A DNA stretch of 64,000 nucleotides, taken from contig NC_088297.1 of assembly GCF_032854445.1 (NCBI RefSeq), positions 1,048,169 to 1,112,168 of the forward strand, given 5' to 3'. This document shows positions 15,101-27,100 of the stretch, in pieces (position 1 is the stretch's first letter; each line of letters starts with the position of its first letter). Source of the stretch: Liolophura sinensis (Eukaryota > Mollusca > Polyplacophora > Chitonida > Chitonidae). The notes under the pieces are model-generated. The model saw only the letters and a list, made by a program, of their open reading frames with translations. It was not told the DNA's origin and did no database searches. A program made the position numbers and the translations under genes.

Positions 15101-18100
15101 AATTTCATACGCCAGATTCAATTTTCTGAGACAAATGTAACCAAAACCCAATGAGTTTCTTCTTTCTGTTTCAGTACATTTTACTGAGGATCACAGCGTG
15201 CGAATCCAGACATCTGATGGCCAGTGGGGAACGTTGTGTGTAGGATCTAGCGACATGAACCAGTTGGCAGTGAATACTTGTGATTACCTTGGATATAAGT
15301 AAGTAGTACTACCAGCCGTTTAGAAATGCTCAGTTCGTTTAATCGGCTTTGAACTGGGTGGTGACCCTTTGTTGGCGTAGCTGGATTGGTGTTCCTAGGC
15401 TATTTCCTAACCTCACAGTGTCAGTGTATGCTACTTTTACCTCGTTATCGCGTTATTTGGCAGTTCTTGCCAGAATGCGCATGCGTACAGACTAGCCGGC
15501 GAGCCCTTTAGTTTGCCCATTAGGTTAAGAGGGTAATGAAATGAAAACAGCGCATTTCAACTATTTGACAGTTCTAGTGCCGCGATCGCTAAATACATTT
15601 ACTGTGCGAGCCCTCATAAGTTGCAAATCAAAAATCATATTCATCCAATATATTTTATTTGCACGTAGTTCCATATCGATTTGAAAATGAGATCCTACTC
15701 TCTCGTACACGTCCACGCTCACTGCTATGTCATTCAACTTTATTTACATTTGTTGCACACTCATGCACTCATGCAATTGCCAACATGTTTTATGATTATG
15801 ATGATAGCACGCCGTGCTCTTCAAAGCCTTTGAATATATTTACATAAATTCCTCATGCATAAAATCTAAGAAAATATTTATGGAATCGCAAAAAAGTCCT
15901 ATTTGTGGGGCATGTTTGTGTAGTAATCACCTCGTACAATATAGTGCATGTCATACTGTCTTACCGTCCTTTTTTGCAGAGCCGTGAAGAACGTGTCTCT
16001 TGGTCTGTCCCAGAAGCCGGGTTTATTAGCAACCCCATCAGTTGTTGAGCGAAATTTAATCAGTGGCTACAACCTGACGGTGTCCCAGTGAGTCAGCAAT
16101 GCCGTTCAAAACAGAAAGTGTATATATACATCAGTGGATGACGTACGGATTGCGCACTATGCTGGTGTTGACATCTCACTGTGGTCTGCTGCAGTACATA
16201 TACCGCCACAGTATCACCGAGCAAAGTTCTCTGTATATATTTCTCTGCTTCCCCGGGTTACCTCTGAGTTTGCTCCGGGCTATATCTGGTTTGTTCGCAC
16301 TATGATGCCGACCGATGTCATATAAGTAAAATCTTTTTGAGGACGGCGTAAAACCTGAATCAAATAAATAAATAAATAAATAAATAAATAAATTTATATT
16401 TCTCAACTTCTCAATTAATATTTTTGCATAGGTACGATGACGTGGCCTTATGAGAAATGTGTAGCCTACATCGTATAGAGCGGATTTTTCTTTCTAGTAT
16501 AATCCCCATGTCATTAAACATGCTGTGTTTTCGTAAAAATGTATCTAAATTTAGTATTAGTGGCAAATATTCTATGGAGAGTTTTCATCACTCTTTCTCG
16601 ATATTTCCTTATCACCAGCTCGATTTGGCCTGATTGGGATGTTATCGCAATAGTGGACTGAAGATTTTCTAAGAGTGCAAATTTAGGTTCCCACTCTACA
16701 CCAGTCATCGCTTGTAATTGCTGCGAAGTTATCTGGCCTAACATTTTGTCTATAATGTTGTTGTTTTATAGATCCTGTGATCCTATATTGGTTGAGTGCG
16801 AGTCATTGGGTAAGGTTTTATCCGATTTTATTTCAGTTTTCCTTAACTCGGCTTTAAGGATCATTGCTGATTCAGATCAGTAAATCGCAAGCCATTGGCA
16901 AGTGTGATCAACTGTTCGAGTCCAGGTCTCACAGCCAGTTTCACAAAGTGCACGTAGCGCTACCTTCGGTTATTTACCCTGGCGACGTTATGTTTACAGA
17001 ACTGGGCCCTGTTTCACACATCGTACGTAGAACTACGGCCACGTAACTACCATGGTTACATGATATCTACAATATTGGTTGCCATGTAAGTTAAGTGGAC
17101 GTAACGTTACGTGTGCTTGGTGAAACGGATCCCTGGATGCCATATGAGTTAAGGGCACGAAACGTTAGGTGAACTTTGTGACACGCTCAACATTTAACAT
17201 CTGCTGTCATATAAAGCGATAGTTTTCTGCATGGGCATGGCTTTAGACACTTATACGTTAGTCCGCCGGTCCTTTCTTAGAGTTTGGCATGCACACACTA
17301 TGACAAATGTGGATATTTATTATGGTAGCTACTTTTGTCGTTGTGTGCATGTGTGGATATTATAACTTTCGGTGGACTATAAATTGTAAACATGCACCTC
17401 ATTCATCAACAATAAGTCTACCTGTTTCAATACTTCTGTTGTTGCTTGTAATGTAATAGTACAGTGCATAGAATTAATCCTCTGCCAATATTTGTAACAT
17501 GTCGGTAATGTGCTATTCTTCTTTCCCATTGCTTTGTTCAGAGTGTGGTGTCCAAGGTTACGAAGAAATAGAAGAGATCGGTGTAAGCGCCAAGCGTTCC
17601 AAGGTGGCCGAGTGGCCATGGCTTGTACTCATCAACACGGGAGGTAGCTTTGTATGCACTGGAGTGCTACTAAGTGAAAACTGGGTTTTAGCGCCATCTT
17701 GTGGCAGGTAAAACTACTTACGAGAGTTAACCAATGCTTAATGTTGGATTATTTAGTTATTATGTAGTATATAATAAGTTACATAGTATACAGTATTATA
17801 TTAACCACTTCGCTGACCCAGTAGTGAAAGAGTCCGCTCGTAAGTGGCCTGAGATAAAGCCGGGGTTGGGTCATACCAAAGACTTTAGAAATGGAGCTTG
17901 TTGCTACTTAGCTTCGCACTGGGACATTAGATTTATTTATTTAGTTAGTTCATTGGTGTTTTACGCCGTACTCAAGAATATTTCACTTATACGACCGCAG
18001 TCAGCATTATGGTGGGTGGAAACAGGGCAGCGCTTGGGGGAAACCCACGACCATCCGCAGGTTGCTGACTGACCTCCCCCACGTACGGCCGGAGAGGAAG

Positions 18101-21100
18101 CCATCATAAGCTGGACTTGAACTCACAGCGACCGCATTGGTGAGAGACTCCTGGGTCATTACGCTGTACTTGCGCGCTAACCAACTGAGCCACAGAGGCC
18201 CTCTACTGAGACATTAGAACAAGGAAACAGGAGCGGTTGGCACGGTGTTGGGATAATGTGACTGGGTGGGTGTCATGTCTGAAGGCTTCGGTGTGATACT
18301 TCAGTGGCGGCATCAGTTTGGCGGCATGGACTCGCCCTGCCACAAGAAAACACAATATATGCACACAACCGGTCTCCTCATCGTCATTTAACTGAAAAGT
18401 GTTAAGTATGACGTTAAACCTTATGCTTATATGCATATTGCATGTTATTGTTATGCATAATATTACACAGTATGTTCATAAACAATGCATTCACAACACA
18501 TTATTGATTTTATTATTTATTAAATTTTCTCTTTGCAACTTCAAAACTCATTCGTTGTGCTTCATAGATTTTATCACGTACACTAGACAAAGGCTAACGA
18601 TTTCGCGTCATCTGTGGTTATTCTACTGTAATTGTCTCTCTCTGCGTACTCCCTGACCTCTGCTAGTTTTTAGGTCGCTTGCACTGTAGGTTATGTCATG
18701 CACCGAGAGCCGGTGTCCAATAACATGGGAAAGCAAAGCAAAGGACAATGTCAGGGCGGATATCTTGTAGGTACTGCATTTATTAAGCTCAGGGTTCGCA
18801 CACACGTATAGCACTGTAACACAAGGGTGATATTCCTTCGTTGATACGGTGTGTGCATATTAAATACCGAAATCACCAATTTCATGACTTAGTGTATTGT
18901 GCACTAGAATCAATGATAGGAAAAAAATATTAAGGGGGGTATATTAAAAAGTGCTAAGTGCATTGGGCTCAGATTTTTCACTCGTGATGAGCACTTTAGG
19001 GGATTATTCCATCGCTGATGTTCTTTGTGCTTACTAGTTACCGTAAGTTAGCTCAATTAGTCAGCGCGCTAGCGCAGCGTAATTACTCAGGAGCTTCTAA
19101 CCCATGCGGTCGCTGTGAGTTCAAGTCCAGCTCATGCTGGCTTCCTCTCCAATCGTAAGTGGGAAAGTGTGCCAGCAACATGTAGCCTTGCATCCAAATC
19201 TGAGTAAAAGTAAACAAGTAGATGATGGCTGATTAGCAGGGCTTACTCAGCTATCATCGTTCAAATTCAGCAAATTAGACTTCTCCCTCGGGACGTACAC
19301 TTCTTGTTCGGTATAAGAAAACATACGATAAATACTGTGGGATTTGGCATTAGTAATTTTGAACTTTCGGCAAGTCCTGTTATAGGCCTACTCATGATTC
19401 GCACTCGTTAAACATAATTTCTCTCGTGTCGATGATTCCGGACATCCTTCACTCAGTATGCGCTTTGTCTAGATAATCCATTCCTGACCAGCGGTGACTA
19501 TTTATTTTTGTCCCTGGCTATTTGGTGTTTATCTTGATGCAGAAAGCTTTTTCAGTTGATATCATAAAACTTGTCCTCATCATCGGTTCTGAGTTGTAAC
19601 ATTTAGTTATGTATGTACTTGATTAATGTTTTATACGGTACTCTAGACTATTCCACTTACACGACGTCGGCCACCAGTATGATGGGAAGAAACCAGGAGA
19701 AACCCAAGACCAGAGTTGTAAACTGTTCCTGTTTATTTGATTGGTGCTTTACGCCGTACTTAAGAATAATGCGATCAGAATTATGTTTGGAGGAAACCGG
19801 GCAGAGCGCGGGGAAACCCACGGGGAAAACGATTGGAATGGTGGCTACCCATACCATCTTCATCGTCACTTAACAGTATTACTGATGTTAAAACGATTAG
19901 CTCCAGCGATGTTCCGGAAGCTTGCCTTGATTCGTGAAACCCAGCCCTATGCTTGTTCCTCTACACCCCTCCCCCATTTCCACACAAGCCCACACACAGA
20001 AAATGCAGCCAACCATACACACCCCGCAAGAAGGTTATTAGAAACTCAATTTGCTGTTGTAGGTTGATTGGTAGCAACACCACAATTCGGCTTGGTGTAG
20101 AGAACCGACATGAGCGTGGTAAGCAGGAAGTAGAGCGCCAAGTTGCAAGAAAGGTGCTGAATGAAGATAACACATTGGTGATGCTGTTGCTGTCCGCTCC
20201 CGTCACTTTCACACCCTATATCCGGTCTGTGTGTCTCCCTCCGAAGTTTAATTTTGCCCCGACGGACTGCTTCAGCATAGGGTGGAGACGAAAAGGTAAC
20301 TGGTACTATAAATGAATTGCCAACAAGGAATGGAATTAGTAGGCCTACGATGAATAGTGGACAACCACTGAGTATTCGACAGAAATATTAGTGCTACAGT
20401 CAATTAACTCTGCGTGAGTAGTCAACAGAGGTATCAGGGCTGCAATCAATACACTATCACTAAGTAGTCAACAGGGAAGTCAGTGCTACAATTCATGCAG
20501 TCACTGAGTAGTCAACAGGGGTGTCAGTGCTACAATCAATACACTGTCCCTGAGTAGTCAACAACGAAGCCAGTGCTACAACGGATGCACTGTCACTGAG
20601 TAGTCAACAGGGGTGTCAGTGCTACAATCGATGCACTGTCACTGAGTAGTCAACAGGGGTTTCCATGCTACAAGCAATACACTGTCACTGAGTAGTCAAC
20701 AGGGAAGTCAGTGCAACAATCAATACACTGTCACGGAGTAATCAACAGGGGTGTCAGTGCTACAATCCATACACAGTCCCTGAGTAGTCAACAGGGAAGC
20801 CAGTGCTACATCAGACACCCCTGTTGACTACCCAGTGCAAGCTAGTCGAATTCGATAAGTAAGACTGAAAAGGGGAGAAGTTTGTTTTCATAAGCCTGTT
20901 TTTATTCGCCACATCAGACGTATAAACAGAGATTTTAACTTCATTACGGGTCATATGGGAATTTTGTTTTCATAACAGCACATAAACGGCAGACTTTATG
21001 TTTAGCTCTAATAATACTCAGACGAAATTTCTTTGCCTGTTTGGAGAAGCTTATTAAGGTGGTATTTGCCAGCAACCTGTGGATGGTAGCTGGTTTTCTC

Positions 21101-24100
21101 CGGGCTCTGCCCGGTTTCCACCCACCAGAATGCTGGTATTTGTCGGTCGCCCGTTGAAGCCAAACTAAACATATGACGACATTTTCAATGGTTTTCTCTT
21201 TGTAAATCAGGCAGTTAACTTTTATGGTTACTAGTATCAACGAAAATCAAACCGAAGTTCACTCGATTAAACACACAATTGTGATAAGCGTAACTGGGTT
21301 TCATTAATGGAACAGTATGACTATAGATAGCAACAGGAGCAATGACTGCAGTCTGTAAAACCTTCTGAGTGTATTTTTATTTTGTATGACTTGTTCTGTT
21401 GCCTAAACTGAGCAAAGGAAGCTGTCAAAGCAATGGTAATTGTAATATCGATAACAATGCTTAACTGACTTCTTTTCGCTTTCTTTACTTAGATTTATTA
21501 AATACGAACAAGTTTGGAACGTTTGCACAAAATCTGCCGAAGGACATTGTTGCACAAAGCAAATGTCTGGGTTCGTTGGACTATTATGACCGTCGCCGTT
21601 TCCGGGACATTTTTTACGACAATATAGCAGACTATTTCAATCAGACGTTATCCGGCCGGGAGGCCTTCTTCTGTGGCCATTCTCAGCTAGACCAGGGTAA
21701 TTTTAGTTCTGTATGCAGGGTAAGTTGTTTTATAGTTATACTCGGAGCCCATAGGGGGTTATAAACTGTTGCCTTGTTCTGAAATAGTGTGTTGTTTTCT
21801 CCTTAAATTGAAATGGTATATACATGTATATCTTAAACAATGTTGAATACAACATTTTGGCAATGATGTAGGATGAAAAGCATTTATAATGATTAGGTTG
21901 TAAAGTATTGGAAATATATAAATGGTTTCACAATTTTGCAATCTAACAATGTATGATATTGTGAACAATTTGAGATGCTGTGTTAAACCTTGTAAATGTT
22001 AGTTCGTGTAGTCTTACACTGCGTTACAACCATCACGCGGAGCGACATTTTATTTATTTATTTATTTAATTGGTGTTTTACCCCGTACTCAAGAATATTT
22101 CACTTATACGGCGGCGGCCAGCATTATGGTGGGTTGAAACCGGGCACAGCCCGGGGGAAACCCACGACCATCCGCAGGTTGCTGCAGACCTTCCCACTTA
22201 CGGCCGGAGAGGAAGGCAGGATGAGCTGGACTTGAACTCACAGCGACCTCATTGGTGAGAGGCTCCTGGGTCATTACCCTGCGCTAGCGCGCTAACCGAC
22301 TGAGCCGCGGAGGCCCCCGGAGCGACATTTTAAAATGTCACTCAGATTTCACTTCATTTTCGGCCTGCTTTAAGTACGTATGTATGCCATAGGGTCCCTG
22401 TTCTAGCCTGTCAGTGCTGAGCACCAAGCGAGCAACAAGTACCATTCCTAATTTTACATGGTTATATCATTTTAACAATTTTGACATATTAACATTTTCG
22501 TGTTTAAAAGTTCCAAACTGCCCTCAGTCCAGTTGACTTGCGCACAACAGTATTGTTTCAAACTGAACTGCATGGCCTGAATGCGGGTGATTACCCCGCC
22601 CATTTTCAAAATGACGATTTTTCTGTCTTGACACTTTGTGTCATTTGACAATTCGGTATATTTGACAGTTTGAGTCGGACAGAAATAAAGGCCTCTGGAC
22701 AGTGGTCCTTTTGTGGGGGTAACGTCTGCTAACTTCGGTACTGCATCTTAAATGGTCTTATAGTCCGAACACCCTCAAGTATTCTTTCGATCTGATGAAC
22801 GCATTATTTCCCGGTTCAGCATAATTTACGGATGAGATTCAAAGACGTTACGTCATTTCTCATTATACATTACAAATTTAATGAGAGTTAGTTAAGTTAA
22901 AGTTAGTTTGATTATTTTCCGTTCATCTCCAGGAATCCGAAGCGAGTGTTATGGTGTGTAGAGACAAGTCGGAGCATTGGCAGGTACTTGGCCTTCCGTC
23001 AGACTTCATCCCTCGAGATTGTAGCTATACAATATACAGCAGTGTCTCCCACGAAAGAGACTGGATTGCAGAAACCACAGGTATGCTGCCTTAAACATGA
23101 TTTATGAACGACAGTCGACAATGGAGAGGCGCCATATTTTTAATCCCGCTAGAGATGGTAGCTTCATGAATTGATTGTAGCGTAACGTCTACACCGTTAC
23201 ATGTATCAGTTTTTATTGTCATCATGATAAGCTGGGAAACTTATCATAACTGGGAAAATTTGACGTCAATCAAATGACGCCAAAGGTCCTGGTGCCCGGC
23301 GTTTGGCAGACTACGGTTGTTTCAACTTTCGACGTGTGATATCTATATTTGAGACTTGCTATTGTTCGGTGACGTCGCCTTAGTGCACCCCGGGGGATAT
23401 ATATCATTCTGAAAATTGTCTACAGCTAGCTTACTTTCGAGGTCTTTTAAAATAAATATGTCAGAACAAACATGGATACATGTATAACCGATTATTGCTC
23501 ATATTTGTTTAGTTCAAGCTTCATTCACTCTCATCACACTGCTGTATTGTAACGATGTTTTAGAGCAAACGGACCTCACCTTGACGTCGTAGGGGAATAG
23601 AATTTTCGGAACTGTCAATCATAAGTACGCAATTTGCCAATCATAAGAAGTACTGTTGCAAATGGATCAACCGGATGTCCCACCCATTGGTTACATTCTT
23701 TCTTTGACGTCATGACGTCACAGTTGCTTTCACCGGGAATAGAATGAAAAGCCATGTTTCTACGAGACGGAGTGGTAGGACATCGGATGTGTTGGATCCA
23801 TCCATAACGTGAAATTCGCTTTTTTCTCGAACATTCCAGAGGAAAAAAAATACATTTTTGAATCAGTTTTTACAATTAGACTGGGCTTTAGTTTTATTCA
23901 AAGTATCAGAGATAAAGTGAATATTTTTGATCCAAAGTTATTGCATTTAGTGCCACAGGTGTTTGCGTTGGAATCTCTATAAATTGTGGAATTATGAAGC
24001 ATTTTGTACATTCTGGAACCAGTCCCTTGAATTAAACATTTGAATTGACATTTGAAATCCCAGATGCCAAGTGCGACTGCCTACAGAATGTCATAAAGCA

Positions 24101-27100
24101 GTATTATGATAGAATTTTGGACTTACTCTTATGTCCTGAATTGAATTCCATGTTTACATTCTCCGGTAAATTTAAATGCAGGGACATGAGTCCGAGCAAC
24201 GTGATTTAGAAGTTTCAAAACTTTTGGACACTGTACAATGTTGACTTCGAACTAGGTCTTCAACTGGGAATTTGTAAATGCACCTTTTCTCACTCATTTG
24301 ACCTCATGTGACCGTTCCTAGAAGACAACTTGTCCTCGACCCGTATGGTGCACACATCCGTACACATCAGTCGCCTATATGTGACTATCTGTAAAAATAG
24401 CGATACTAAATACCAAAATCCCCTTTTGTCAGTGACACGTAAAAATACATGCAACATGTGCACCAACATGCGGTTATAAAAAAAACTGCATCCAGTAACA
24501 CAGCCTTCACTATTGCCTCCTCGACTCGACTAAATTATTTTTTTATTACAGAATTCCCTTGCGTGCAACTCCACACGAGTGCAAGATTTTACAATACAAG
24601 GTTCCAAATATAATTCATTTATTAGGGTTAAGTTATACTAAAACCTGCAAATAATTTCGAATATGGAAGTGTCAGAAACAGGGTTTAGGGTGAAGTCGAT
24701 AGGAGTTTAGGTTACTGGTGTTACTTTCCCTCAAAACATACCGGAATCTTCCCCAGCATGCCACTTCTTTTTGAATGATTATGACGTCACCGGAGAGAAT
24801 GGGTTCTTGCCGTCGAAACTGTCATTAGTCACTTTAACATTATCAATTAGAAAAAAGTTTTCTCACTTCATTTAGGTCACCCCCAACCACCTACTCACCC
24901 ATAAAACTGGCCACCAACGTACAATAATCGTAGTGGCTGCTACTAACTTTCTCTGTTACTGTCTGTGTGGATGTCTTTCGGCAACCTGCGGATGGTCGCT
25001 CGCTTTCCACGGGGTCTGCCCGGTTTTCTCCCATCATAATGCTGACCACCGTCTGTTTTCTTGATTTTTTGACTGTGGGTCTATGTGAGTCTATCGTGAT
25101 CGTTTCAAATCCTTTCTAATACTGTGACATTGCACGTTGTTGAACAATTCAGCCTGTCCTTTTTCCTGTGGGAGCACGTGTGTGTACAACGTGGAAAAAA
25201 TCTGTGACGGTACTCCGGACTGCCCCCAGGGTGAGGACGAAGGTGATGTGTGTGGTGAGTATTTGTAGGCACAATAACCCATGGTCATGGCAGTTACCAT
25301 TTGGTGTCAGAAATCCATATACTGTGCGAGGAATTAACCCATCCATGTTTACGGACTATTTTTTATAAGAACATTATTTAAATAGTCGTTCATTAGTGGG
25401 TAATCAGACCAATTTCAACTTTTAGTGAGTTGACGTTCTCTGACGTTCGAGCAATTATACAGCTTTTGTAGGGTTAATACAGCTCAAAATTTCGAATACA
25501 TTTAATATACTTAAGACGTACGTCTCTTTAAGTAATCTTTAACAGCATTTTGCGCACAACTTTTGAGTGTATCTCTCGAGCCTTGCTTCAGTCTTGCTAG
25601 TTTCCCTTAACTTCTACTTTTCAGAACCGTCTGTGGATTGTTCCTTCAGCTATTCAAATCTCTGTGGTTATAAAAATGTGGGCGAGCCCTTCTCAGTGTG
25701 GGTAAGGGCGTCTTATGATATGTTTATCATGAAGTATATGGACCTTATCAACCGGAATGCGTTCTACGATAAGGATAACACAACTTATGGTGAGTTTTTT
25801 TTGCCTTTATTTGCTATTTTTGCCATGCTCACGAATTATTCACTTACACGCTTAGTCGTCACATTTATGGATGGTGGACATGGAAGTGTCCAGGGCAAGA
25901 TCATCAACCTGATATTATAAAATCTCTTCATTGGCACTTCAATCTCAAAGCCCACAAGAAACTAATGTCCCGTCCGCTATCTCATGTATGAAGTTTTGAT
26001 GAAGTTGTCCTGCATGGAAGCCAGATACCCTACTGAAAATTCAACTTAGAGATAATACAGTTAGTAAATAAACCCAGAATGAGGTTCTTACATACATAAT
26101 CAAATGATTTAAAATGAATTTGATAAATGTCCCAGCAAGAGGATCGCAAGCTCGTGGGTCATTTCGAATTTACGAAGAGATGCCTCGACTTCTTCACTGC
26201 TAACGGAACACGGGTTAATGCTGAAGGTTATCGAGATGCGGATACTCGTGTATGTACATGTGTAAAGAGAGTATACTTAATTTTCAGGCACCTATTTGAT
26301 GGTGTACAGCCGTTACGTACGTTTGGATCCCGCTATCGTGGAGACTGCACGGCTTCCAGAGCCACTTGATCAAACACGGTGTTTGAAATTCCACCTGAGC
26401 ATCACCGTACCCAGAAACCAGAACCGGGAAGCCAGGTTTGTGGTCGTTGGGGTGAGGGACGGTCAGGGCATAGAGTTACTGAGTCTTAGCGGTGAGCGCA
26501 ACTATATCTGGGAGGATATGTCAGTGGTCGTTCCCAGTGGAGCGCAAAGTCTCCGGTTTATCGCCACAAAGCCAGAGGACAGTTTCATGGCTATTGACGA
26601 CGTTCAGCTGACAGCGGGAGATTGCTGGACCTCGAGTAAGTATATATTTTATTTCTTCACAAACGCATTATGCACAAATAAGTGAACGGGAAGGAGATTG
26701 TAGTGATGAGAATGATGCCATTAGGACTTGAAATGCGAATAAGAAGGTTTTGTTTTTCTCTTGTTTTGCTCTAGGCACATATCGTGCAACTCGCGGTATA
26801 TATGTGTATATAGCAAAACATGCAGTTCATGTTTATTTGATTGGAGTTTTATGCCGAACCCAAGAATATTTCACTAGTGAAATACAAGTGAAATATTCCA
26901 TTGTAGTGAGAGAGAATATGTCCACGACCATGTGCCAGTTGCTTAAAGGCCTTACCCGGAGACAAAGCATGATGAGGCGCATTCGAACTCATATCGGTCG
27001 TACTGGTGAGAGGCTGGTATTGGTGAGAGGTTTAAACGTGAAACACGGCCGTTTGAGAGACGTATAGCTGCGGTGTTATCCGAACGCCATGCCGAGGACA

